This document shows positions 1 to 8,160 of a DNA stretch of 64,000 nucleotides, piece after piece; within the stretch, counting starts at the first letter, position 1, and every line of letters starts with the position of its first letter. Position numbers and translations under genes: made by a program. The DNA lies in the NCBI RefSeq assembly GCF_042693015.1, contig NZ_CP170544.1, forward strand, positions 124,001-188,000, in the 5' to 3' direction. The stretch is from Sphingomonas_E sp042693015 (GTDB taxonomy: Bacteria > Pseudomonadota > Alphaproteobacteria > Sphingomonadales > Sphingomonadaceae). A model generated the notes under the pieces. The model was not told the origin of the DNA. It ran no database searches and saw only the letters and a program-made list of their open reading frames with translations.

Positions 1-178
1 GGACCTGCAATTCTTCTGGCCGGGCGATCAGGTCTCGATCCGGCCGGTGCGGGTGGAGGCGATGTTCGACGGGGGCGACAGCGGGCCGGAGCTTTCCGAC
101 CATGACGGCTTCCTCGTCACCTATGAGCTGAGCTGGCCGACCGACACGACGCGGGTGCCGGCCTGCCCGGCACTCTGA
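1..178 (+). CDS. C-terminal end of an endonuclease/exonuclease/phosphatase-family protein (partial)
   Basis: The window opens inside an open frame (codons in phase with position 2) that ends at the TGA at 176-178, leaving about 58 residues. The tail contains SDHDGFLVTYEL, which resembles the terminal S-D-H motif of the DNase I-like endonuclease/exonuclease/phosphatase fold, where the His is catalytic and a hydrophobic strand follows. Family members include sphingomyelinase-like phosphodiesterases and metal-dependent hydrolases. The substrate cannot be told from this fragment. The gene's start lies outside the window. Confidence 0.6.
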   Translation, partial: DLQFFWPGDQVSIRPVRVEAMFDGGDSGPELSDHDGFLVTYELSWPTDTTRVPACPAL

Positions 179-259
179 CGGTTTCGAACGCAGGAAACGG
201 GACGCGCGATGGGGCACGGGGGCCTAGGCTTCGGTCATCCTGAATGGAGGCCAGTGCCC

Positions 260-727
260 ATGTCTTTCCGTATCCGGGGCCTCGACCCCACGCCGTTCCA
301 GCATCTTTATGGCCAAAGTGACGCGGACCTGGCGTTACAGGGCGCCCGACGCATGATTGTCGATGCGGCGCCCGGCTTTCCCGACCGCATCGAGCTGCGC
401 GATGGCCAACCGGGCGAGGCGATGCTGCTCCTCAATTTTGTGCATCAGCCTGCACCGACCGCCTATCGCGCGAGCCACGCTATCTTCATTCGCGAGGGCG
501 CAACCGCGGCCGCGCATTTTCTTGACCAGATTCCCGAGGTTATGGCGATCCGGCCAATCTCATTGCGCGCGTTTGACGGGGCGGACGACATGATCGACGC
601 GGATCTGGTTGCCGGCGAGGATCTTGCGGCGGCGATCGACGCATTCTTCGACAACCCGAACGTGAACTATCTGCATGCACATTATGCCAAGCGTGGCTGC
701 TTTGCGGCACGGATCGACCGGGCTTAA
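260..727 (+). CDS. DUF1203 family protein
   Basis: A 155-residue protein starting MSFRIRGLDP. The ATG at 260 is preferred over an in-frame ATG at 209 because GGAGG lies at 246-250, about 9 nt upstream, and because the conserved part of the family begins with this F-R-I-x-G-L pattern. Length and the central segment (LLLNFVHQPAPTAYRASHAI) fit DUF1203, a small soluble family of unknown function common in Proteobacteria. No signal peptide or membrane segment is seen. It stands alone between the upstream hydrolase and the SRP RNA. No function is proposed. Confidence 0.75.
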   Translation: MSFRIRGLDPTPFQHLYGQSDADLALQGARRMIVDAAPGFPDRIELRDGQPGEAMLLLNFVHQPAPTAYRASHAIFIREGATAAAHFLDQIPEVMAIRPISLRAFDGADDMIDADLVAGEDLAAAIDAFFDNPNVNYLHAHYAKRGCFAARIDRA

Positions 728-772
728 CGCGCCCGGCTTGCGTTAACCCGCGCCTTCGCCCATATGGCGCGC

Positions 773-861
773 GGGAGTCGGGCGGACGGAACCGTCGCCA
801 ACCCGGTCAGGTCCGGAAGGAAGCAGCCGCAACGATTTCGTTCCGGGTCGTTCCGGCTCCC
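773..861 (+). ncRNA. ffs: Signal recognition particle RNA (4.5S, small bacterial type)
   Basis: The segment holds GGTCAGGTCCGGAAGGAAGC, the near-universal apical domain of SRP RNA (symmetric internal loop and GGAA tetraloop) that binds Ffh. The ends pair: GGGAGTCGG at 773-781 matches CCGGCTCCC at 853-861 with one G-U wobble, giving one long hairpin of about 89 nt, the normal size of the short bacterial form. It ends just before the convergent symporter gene. Mature ends may differ by a few bases. Confidence 0.93.
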
Positions 862-875
862 ACCCTCGCACATCT

Positions 876-2192
876 TTAGCTGCGGCGATCGTCGCGTTCG
901 TAGACGGCGACGTCGATCTCCTTTTCCCAGCGCGCCACGGCGGTCGCGATGGCGAGATCGGCGGTGACGTTGGGGACAGTGCGGGTCATGTCGAGAATGC
1001 GGTCGAACGGCAAAATGAAGCCGACAATGATCGCTGTCTGTTCCGGCGTGATGCCGATCGCCGCCAGCACCGCTGCCAGCACGAAAAGCGATCCCGATGG
1101 CACCGGCGCTACGCCCATCGCGACGATCGTGGTGGTGGCGGCGATCACCAGATAATCGGCCAGGCTGAGTTGAACGCCGAAGGCCTGCGCCGCGAACAGG
1201 GTGAGCATCGCGACATACATGGCCGCGCCGTCCATGCCGATCGTCGCGCCGAGCGGGAGAACGGTGGAGGTGACGGGTTCGGATATGCCGAGATTATGGC
1301 GCGCGACGCGGATGGCCACCGGCAGCGTCGCGGCGCTCGACGAGGTGGAGAAACCGACCATGATCGCGTCGGCTATGCCCCGGTAGAAGGGGAGCAAAGG
1401 CAGCCAGGCGAGCAGGCGGACGACGCCGCCATGGACGATGAAGGTCTGCACCAGCGCGCCCGCCACGACGCACAGGGCAAGCCTGAGGATGCTGACAAAT
1501 ACCTCCGGCCCGTTGGCGCCGACGACGACGGCGATCAGCGCGAAGACGCCGAAGGGCGCGGCTTCCATGACGATGCCGACGATCCTGAGCATCACCTCCG
1601 ACCCAGAGACGAGTAGGCGGCGGACGGGATCGGCGGCGGCGCCCGCGGCGATCACGCCGGCGCCCACCAGTACGGCGAAGAAGATCACCGCCAGCGTGTC
1701 GCCATTGGCCATCGCCTGGAACGGGTTCATCGGCACGATATCGATGAACATCTGCGCCGTATCCTTGGGGGGCGCGACAGTCCGCGGCACGGCATTGCTG
1801 AAATCGGCGCCCGCGCCGGGCTGGATCAGGGTGGCGGCCGTCAGTCCGACCGTGACGGCGAGGACGGTGGTGAAGACATACATGGCGATCGTCTTGGCGC
1901 CGATGCTGCCCAGCCGCCGCGGATCACCAAGCGCTGCGACGCCCGAGGCGATCGTCAGGAAGACGAGCGGGATCACCAGCATGCGGATCAGCCGGACGAA
2001 TATGTCACCGATCCATTTGATCTGGCCGGCGCCTTCGCCCCAGAGCAGGCCGGCAATCGTGCCGAGCAGCAGCGCCATCAGAATGCGCTTCCACAGCGCG
2101 ATTGCGAACCAGCCACGGAGCGCGCGGCGGAACGGCCCTGCCGGATTTTGTTCGGAGATTTCCGGGGCGATTTCTGGCGCATCCTGGGTCAA
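876..2192 (-). CDS. Dicarboxylate/amino acid:cation symporter (DAACS family)
   Basis: An inner-membrane secondary carrier of about 438 residues with at least eight hydrophobic segments. The family serine-rich hairpin motif is visible as GFSTSSSAATLPVA, followed by LGATIGMDGAAMYVA, the unwound TM7 region that binds substrate and sodium in GltPh/DctA-type carriers. Substrates would be C4-dicarboxylates or acidic amino acids; which one cannot be read. No ATG opens the frame. The TTG at 2192 has GGAG 7 nt upstream and is chosen; another in-frame TTG lies at 2219. The gene is divergent from dnaX with a short gap and convergent with the SRP RNA. Confidence 0.88.
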   Translation of the reverse strand: MTQDAPEIAPEISEQNPAGPFRRALRGWFAIALWKRILMALLLGTIAGLLWGEGAGQIKWIGDIFVRLIRMLVIPLVFLTIASGVAALGDPRRLGSIGAKTIAMYVFTTVLAVTVGLTAATLIQPGAGADFSNAVPRTVAPPKDTAQMFIDIVPMNPFQAMANGDTLAVIFFAVLVGAGVIAAGAAADPVRRLLVSGSEVMLRIVGIVMEAAPFGVFALIAVVVGANGPEVFVSILRLALCVVAGALVQTFIVHGGVVRLLAWLPLLPFYRGIADAIMVGFSTSSSAATLPVAIRVARHNLGISEPVTSTVLPLGATIGMDGAAMYVAMLTLFAAQAFGVQLSLADYLVIAATTTIVAMGVAPVPSGSLFVLAAVLAAIGITPEQTAIIVGFILPFDRILDMTRTVPNVTADLAIATAVARWEKEIDVAVYERDDRRS

Positions 2193-2263
2193 GACATTGC
2201 TCCGGCAGATCGTTCGCAAGCCTGTGCTGGCATGACGGCGGACGGATAGCTAGGGTTCCCTTC

Positions 2264-3871
2264 ATGTCCGAATCCCCGCAGCCCTATCGCGTTCTTGCCC
2301 GCAAATATCGTCCGCAGCGCTTTCCCGATCTGATCGGGCAGGATGCCATGGTGCAGACGCTCGCCAACGCCATCCGGCGCGAGCGCTTGGCCCATGCCTT
2401 TCTGCTGACCGGCGTGCGCGGGGTCGGCAAGACATCCACCGCGCGGCTGATCGCGAAGGCGCTCAACTGCATCGGGCCGGACGGGCAGGGTGGTCCGACG
2501 ATCGATCCGTGCGGCGTGTGCGAACCATGTCGCGCGATTGCCGAGGGGCGCCATATTGACGTGATCGAGATCGACGCCGCCAGCCATAATGGCGTCGACG
2601 ATGTGCGCGAGATCAGCGAGGCGGTGCGCTATGCCGCGGTCTCAGCGCGCTACAAGATCTACATCATCGACGAAGTCCACATGCTGTCCAAGGCGGCGTT
2701 CAATGCGGTGCTGAAGACGCTGGAGGAGCCGCCGGCGCATGTGAAATTCCTGCTAGCTACCACGGAAGTGCAGAAGATCCCGGTGACGGTGCTGTCGCGC
2801 TGCCAGCGATTCGACCTCAAGCGGATTCCGGCCGAGAAGCTCGCCGATCATTTCGCGAAGGTGGTCGCGGCCGAAGAGGTGGAGGCCGAAGCCGAGGCAC
2901 TAGCGCTGATCGCCCGCGCGGCGGAAGGATCTGCGCGCGACGGGCTTTCGATCCTCGATCAGGCGATTGCCCATGGTGGTGCCGTCGTGACCGCAGATCA
3001 GGTGCGCGACATGCTCGGCCTGTCGGATCGCGGTGCCGTGCGGCGGCTGTTCGGGCTGCTGTTGGCGGGCGATGCGCCGGGCGTGCTGGCGGCGGTGCGC
3101 GACCAACATGATCTGGGTGTCGAGCCCGCGACCCTGTTCATCGGTCTGCTCGAAGCGGTGCATGGCGTGACGCGCGCCAAGGCTGGCGGCGGGCAGGACC
3201 CGGCGATGTCGGTCGAGGAGCGCGAGGCGCATGCCGACTGGGCGAGCCGGCTGGGTTTCGCGACGCTGCATCGCCTGTGGCAATTGCTGCTGAAGGGCCA
3301 TGCGGAGGTGCAGGCCGCGGCGCTGCCGATCGAGGCGGCGGAAATGGCGCTGCTCCGCGTCGTCCATGCTTCGACGCTGCCCGATCCCGGCGAACTGGCG
3401 CGCCGGCTGGCGAGCGGGGAAGGGATGCCTGCGGCGCCTGCTTCGGCGCCTGCCGCACCTGCCGAGGAGCAGGCGCCGTTGCTGGCCGCTCCGCCCGCGG
3501 AGTTTGCCGCACTGGTGAAGGCGGTGGACGCGCGGCGCGCGCTGCTGGGTCAGCAACTCCACGATTTCGTCGGGCTGGTGCGCTATGCTCCGCCGGAACT
3601 GGTGATCCGGCCCAATCGGCCGCTGCCCGCGGATTTCGTGCGCGAACTGACGGGCCTACTCAAGGATATGTACGGCGATCGCTGGGAGGTGACGATTGCC
3701 GACGGGCCTGCGGAACCGAGCCTGCTCGAGCAGGAAAAATCAGCCGAGAACGCCGCGCGCGACGCCATTCTTGCAACGCCCGTGGTCCGCGCCGCGTTCG
3801 AGACCTTTGCGGAAGCGGAACTGGTGGACTACACGCCCCCCGAAACCGGGTTCGCAGCCAGGAGCGCGTAA
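2264..3871 (+). CDS. dnaX: DNA polymerase III subunit gamma/tau (clamp loader ATPase)
   Basis: A 535-residue AAA+ protein starting MSESPQPYRVLARKYRP, the standard DnaX opening. Visible parts are Walker A GVRGVGKTST at about residues 50-59, the zinc-binding cysteines in CGVCEPC, Walker B DEVHML, and the sensor/SRC motif LSRCQRFDLKR. A proline/alanine-rich linker near residue 390 leads to a tau-like C-terminal domain. The ATG at 2264 is chosen although the frame stays open further upstream, because conservation begins here. The stop is one base before the ybaB ATG, the classic dnaX-ybaB pair; recR, often third in this operon, is absent. Whether a shorter gamma form is made cannot be seen. Confidence 0.97.
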   Translation: MSESPQPYRVLARKYRPQRFPDLIGQDAMVQTLANAIRRERLAHAFLLTGVRGVGKTSTARLIAKALNCIGPDGQGGPTIDPCGVCEPCRAIAEGRHIDVIEIDAASHNGVDDVREISEAVRYAAVSARYKIYIIDEVHMLSKAAFNAVLKTLEEPPAHVKFLLATTEVQKIPVTVLSRCQRFDLKRIPAEKLADHFAKVVAAEEVEAEAEALALIARAAEGSARDGLSILDQAIAHGGAVVTADQVRDMLGLSDRGAVRRLFGLLLAGDAPGVLAAVRDQHDLGVEPATLFIGLLEAVHGVTRAKAGGGQDPAMSVEEREAHADWASRLGFATLHRLWQLLLKGHAEVQAAALPIEAAEMALLRVVHASTLPDPGELARRLASGEGMPAAPASAPAAPAEEQAPLLAAPPAEFAALVKAVDARRALLGQQLHDFVGLVRYAPPELVIRPNRPLPADFVRELTGLLKDMYGDRWEVTIADGPAEPSLLEQEKSAENAARDAILATPVVRAAFETFAEAELVDYTPPETGFAARSA

Positions 3872-3872
3872 G

Positions 3873-4205
3873 ATGGATATCGAGAAGATGATGAAGGCGG
3901 CGCAGGAAGCCGCCGACAATATTCAGAAGCAGATGGGCGAGGCGCAGGCCAAGCTCGATTCGATCGAAGTCGAAGGCGTTTCGGGCGGCGGTCTGGTGAA
4001 GGTTCGCGCCACCGCCAAGGGCCGCATCCTCGGCGTCTCGATCGACGAATCGCTGCTGGTGCCGGCCGAAAAGCAGATGGTGGAAGATCTGGTGGCAGCC
4101 GCGTTCAACGACGCGCGCACCAAGGCCGACAGCGTCTCCAACGCCGAGATGAGCAAAATGAGCGCGGGTCTGCCGCTGCCGGCCGGTTTCAAGCTGCCGT
4201 TCTGA
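3873..4205 (+). CDS. ybaB: YbaB/EbfC family nucleoid-associated protein
   Basis: A 110-residue protein, the usual length for the family. The N-terminal helix MDIEKMMKAAQEAADNIQKQ and the strand EVEGVSGGGLVKVRATAKG are typical of YbaB/EbfC, a small dimeric DNA-binding protein that coats the nucleoid and helps recombination and repair. The ATG follows the dnaX stop by one base, so the two are translationally coupled. The next gene is convergent, so the operon ends here. Confidence 0.95.
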   Translation: MDIEKMMKAAQEAADNIQKQMGEAQAKLDSIEVEGVSGGGLVKVRATAKGRILGVSIDESLLVPAEKQMVEDLVAAAFNDARTKADSVSNAEMSKMSAGLPLPAGFKLPF

Positions 4206-4214
4206 GGGGCGCCG

Positions 4215-5843
4215 TCAGGTAATCACGTCCGGCTGGTCCCGCCCGGTGCGTGAGCGGATTTCCGCCAACGTGTCCGCCGCCGCGATCAGATCGACCAGGG
4301 CATCGGGCGTGGCGCGGCCGAGATCGCCGCCGACGGGCTCATAGCGTTCTAGATAGACGCGGAGCGTCGCGCCCGACGTGCCGGTGCCCGACAGGCGCAG
4401 CACGATACGCGAACCGCCTTCGAACAGGATGCGGATACCCTGGTGGCGGCTCAGCGAGGCGTCGACCGGGTCCTGATAGGCGAAATCATCCGCTGCGGCG
4501 ACGACGAGATCGCCGACGCGGGTGCCCGCCAGCGTCGGCAGCCGATCGCGGAGCGCCGCGATCAGGCCATCGGCGGCCGCGCCGTCGATCCCTTCATAAT
4601 CATGCCGGGCATAATAGTTGCGGCCGAAGCGTTCCCAGTGCGCGCGGGCGATTTCGGCAACGCTTTCGCGCCGGGCGGCAAGGATATTGAGCCAGAGCAG
4701 TACCGCCCAGAGCCCGTCTTTCTCACGGACATGATCCGATCCGGTGCCGGCACTTTCCTCACCGCAGATGGTCACGCGGCCGGCATCGAGCAGGTTCCCG
4801 AAATATTTCCAGCCTGTCGGCGTTTCATAGAGCGGCAGGCCGAGTGCTTCGGCGACGCGATCGGCGGCAGCGCTCGTCGGCATGGAGCGGGCGATGCCGG
4901 CCAGGCCCGTGGCATAAGCCGGAGCCAGATGCGCGTTGGCGGCGAGCATCGCCAATGAATCGGACGGCGTGACGAAGATGCCGCGCCCGAGGATGATGTT
5001 GCGGTCGCCATCGCCATCCGAAGCGGCGCCGAAATCGGGCGCGTCCGGCCCGAACATGCGATCGAACAGTTCGTGCGCATGGACCATGTTGGGATCGGGA
5101 TGATGGCCGCCGAAATCGGGGAGCGGCGTACCGTTGAGCACGGTATCTGCGGGTGCGCCGAGACGGCGTTCGAGGATTTCGGTGGCATAGGGGCCGGTGA
5201 CGGCGTGCATCGCATCGAAGGTCAGGCGGAAACCGCCGGCGATCAGCGCGCGGATCGCCGCGAAATCGAACAGGCTTTCCATCAGGTCGGCATAATCGGC
5301 GACCGGATCGATGATCTGGACCGCCATGTCGCCAAGGCGGGTCTCGCCGATCTGGTCGATGTCGAGGTCCGCAGCATCGAGGATGCGATAATGGTCGATC
5401 ACTTCGGTGCGCGCGTGGATCGCGTCGGTGATCCGTTCGGGCGCCGGGCCGCCATTGCCGATATTATATTTGATGCCGAAATCCTCGTCCGGTCCGCCGG
5501 GATTGTGGCTGGCCGACAGGATGATGCCGCCGAATGCGCCATATTTGCGGATGACGTGGCTCGCCGCGGGCGTGGAAAGAATGCCACCGCGGCCGACGAT
5601 GACGCGGCCGAAGCCGTTGGCGGCTGCCATCTTGAGCGTGGTCTGGACGATCTCGCGGTTCCAGAAACGCCCGTCGCCGCCCAGGACCAGCGTCTGTCCA
5701 GCGGCGCCTTCCAGCACATCGAAGATCGCCTGGATGAAGCATTCGGCATAATGGGACTGCCGGAACACCGCTACCTTCTTGCGCAGGCCGGACGTGCCAG
5801 GCTTCTGGCCGGGAAAGGGGGTGACGGCGACGGTTTTGAGCAT
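4215..5843 (-). CDS. pgm: Phosphoglucomutase (alpha-D-glucose phosphate-specific)
   Basis: A 542-residue cytosolic enzyme interconverting glucose 1-phosphate and glucose 6-phosphate, feeding UDP-glucose and polysaccharide synthesis. All active-site loops of the alpha-phosphohexomutase family are visible: PFPGQKPGTSGLR at the N-terminus, the phosphoserine loop SASHNPGG (Ser about residue 112), the metal loop DGDGDR, the sugar loop GEESAGTGSDHVREKDG, and the C-terminal phosphate loop RLSGTGTSGATLR. The length fits the Pgm branch rather than the shorter ManB/AlgC branch. ATG at 5843 has GGAGA upstream; a TTG codon directly precedes it. Monocistronic and convergent with ybaB. Confidence 0.95.
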   Translation of the reverse strand: MLKTVAVTPFPGQKPGTSGLRKKVAVFRQSHYAECFIQAIFDVLEGAAGQTLVLGGDGRFWNREIVQTTLKMAAANGFGRVIVGRGGILSTPAASHVIRKYGAFGGIILSASHNPGGPDEDFGIKYNIGNGGPAPERITDAIHARTEVIDHYRILDAADLDIDQIGETRLGDMAVQIIDPVADYADLMESLFDFAAIRALIAGGFRLTFDAMHAVTGPYATEILERRLGAPADTVLNGTPLPDFGGHHPDPNMVHAHELFDRMFGPDAPDFGAASDGDGDRNIILGRGIFVTPSDSLAMLAANAHLAPAYATGLAGIARSMPTSAAADRVAEALGLPLYETPTGWKYFGNLLDAGRVTICGEESAGTGSDHVREKDGLWAVLLWLNILAARRESVAEIARAHWERFGRNYYARHDYEGIDGAAADGLIAALRDRLPTLAGTRVGDLVVAAADDFAYQDPVDASLSRHQGIRILFEGGSRIVLRLSGTGTSGATLRVYLERYEPVGGDLGRATPDALVDLIAAADTLAEIRSRTGRDQPDVIT

Positions 5844-5993
5844 CAACTTCTCCGAACAATCCGACTGCGTTCTGCCTGTCTTAACCGGAAAACATTGCGC
5901 GATATTTTCAAGCTTGGGGAAATGATGCTGTGAAGCGAATAGGTAATGCGACGGATATTGTGCAACCGTTCGGCATGCCGTTAAGAGCGATCA

Positions 5994-6017
5994 GTCATTG
6001 ACCATAAAATGAATGAC
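5994..6017. promoter_or_regulatory. Inverted repeat upstream of a TetR gene, likely operator
   Basis: GTCATT at 5994-5999 and AATGAC at 6012-6017 form an inverted repeat with a 12-nt A/T-rich spacer, about 70 nt upstream of the tetR start. TetR-family proteins usually bind such palindromes next to their own gene. Autoregulation is inferred from position only. The rest of the 5844-6085 gap shows no gene. Confidence 0.4.
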
Positions 6018-6085
6018 GTTCAACATCTCCGGATGAGCGTCTCGCCCAGCATGGCCGCGTTTCGGGCCGATTTACGAGGTGCATT

Positions 6086-6685
6086 ATGCCGAGACTGAGC
6101 GAAGCCCGTCGCCAGGACCGATATGACATGCTGCTGGATGCGGCGACGACGCAATTCGGCGAGAAAGGCTATGATGCGACGTCCATATCCGGCATCGCAC
6201 GCGCGGCCGGCGTTTCGGACGGGCTGATCTATCGCTACTTCACCGACAAGCGCGCTCTGCTGAGCGCCGTGCTGGAGCGACTGTTCGAACGGATCATCGA
6301 ACGCACCACGACTGCGGTCCACCGCGTCGCAGGGTTCGACAACCGGCTGGAGCAGTTCATCACCTCCCAGCTTTCGATCTTCCAGGAAGAGCCGGACCTG
6401 TGCCGCCTCTATATCCGCGAGCTGCGCAACTCGGGCAATTTCCGCGGATCGCCGCTGTTTCATATGACGAAGCGCTACACCGATCTGCTCGTCCACATCG
6501 TCGAGGAGGGCGTACAGGCCGGCGAAGTGGCGGAGGATACCGACCCCCGCATGCTGCGCGACGTGCTGTTCGGCGGCATCGAACATATCGCGCTGCACCT
6601 GCTGGTGGGCGGGCAACCGCTGGAAGTGCCCGAGACATCGAAGCGCCTTGCGCATATGTTCGTGGCCGGGGTCGGCAAACGCTGA
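6086..6685 (+). CDS. TetR/AcrR family transcriptional regulator
   Basis: A 199-residue regulator with the TetR N-terminal helix-turn-helix: LLDAATTQFGEKGYDATS followed by IARAAGVSDGLIYRYFTDK. The C-terminal ligand-binding domain includes a segment like that of regulators of acyl-CoA-type catabolism (LFGGIEHIALHLLVGG). It is followed after 28 nt by an EthD-domain gene and then an enoyl-CoA hydratase, so it probably controls that unit. The ligand is unknown, but an acyl-CoA would fit. Confidence 0.88.
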   Translation: MPRLSEARRQDRYDMLLDAATTQFGEKGYDATSISGIARAAGVSDGLIYRYFTDKRALLSAVLERLFERIIERTTTAVHRVAGFDNRLEQFITSQLSIFQEEPDLCRLYIRELRNSGNFRGSPLFHMTKRYTDLLVHIVEEGVQAGEVAEDTDPRMLRDVLFGGIEHIALHLLVGGQPLEVPETSKRLAHMFVAGVGKR

Positions 6686-6713
6686 CAAGGAAAAAGACAA
6701 AGAGGAGAGGTAG

Positions 6714-7073
6714 ATGGCGTTCAAGTCGATCGCGCTTTTGAAGAAGAAGGCGGGGCTCACCCGGCAGCAGTTCATCGATTATTACGAGAAGAACCATGCT
6801 CCGCTGATCGTGCGGCTGACGCCGGGCATCAAGGCTTATCACCGCAACTTCATCGACTGGAACGGCGCGTTCGAAGCGGCCGACGGGTCGGAGACCAACT
6901 TCGACTGCGTGACCGAAGTGTGGTTCGAGGATCGCGCGGCCTATGACGCGGCGATGGCGGTGCTGACCAGCCCGGATGTGGCACAGGCGATCGCCGACGA
7001 CGAGGAAAATGTCTTCGATCGTTCCAAGACACGCATGTTCGTGGTGGACGAGACGAAGTCGCCGATCGGTTGA
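6714..7073 (+). CDS. EthD domain-containing protein
   Basis: A 119-residue ferredoxin-like alpha/beta barrel protein. The family signature is visible near the N-terminus: FKSIALLKKKAGLTRQQFID, then YYEKNHAPL, and a later EVWFEDRAAYDAAM. EthD proteins occur in degradation clusters (first described in ethyl tert-butyl ether degradation); some relatives are monooxygenases or cyclases, but the role of most is unknown. GAGGAGAG-like Shine-Dalgarno sequence precedes the ATG. It lies between the TetR gene and an enoyl-CoA hydratase, suggesting a role in the same catabolic step series. Confidence 0.85.
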   Translation: MAFKSIALLKKKAGLTRQQFIDYYEKNHAPLIVRLTPGIKAYHRNFIDWNGAFEAADGSETNFDCVTEVWFEDRAAYDAAMAVLTSPDVAQAIADDEENVFDRSKTRMFVVDETKSPIG

Positions 7074-7093
7074 CCGGCCCGCTCATCCAAAAC

Positions 7094-7188
7094 CGTCATT
7101 CCCGCGCAGGCGGGAATCCATACGCGCAGGTTCATCGATGGAGCCGCAACGTAAGAGGTTATGGATCCCCGCCTGCGCGGGGATGACG
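7094..7188. repeat. Intergenic palindromic repeat pair (REP-like, CGTCATTCCCGC type)
   Basis: Two hairpins face each other: CCCGCGCAGGCGGG near 7101-7114 and CCCCGCCTGCGCGGGG near 7167-7182, with outer ends CGTCAT and ATGACG. The same architecture recurs at 29983-30051. It sits between the EthD and hydratase genes and may act as an mRNA-stabilising or terminating hairpin. Confidence 0.8.
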
Positions 7189-7203
7189 AATGGGAAACAG
7201 ACC

Positions 7204-8103
<900 letters not shown>

Positions 8104-8128
8104 TGCCCGGCCTGTCGCGAAACGAAGG

Positions 8129-8157
8129 CGGCCCCGGATCGCTCCGGGGCCGTTCTT
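8129..8157 (+). terminator. Rho-independent terminator, probably bidirectional
   Basis: CGGCCCCGGA at 8129-8138 pairs with TCCGGGGCCG at 8143-8152 around a TCGC loop, followed by TTCTT. It separates the hydratase from the convergent TonB-receptor gene. Confidence 0.85.
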
Positions 8158-8160
8158 GCA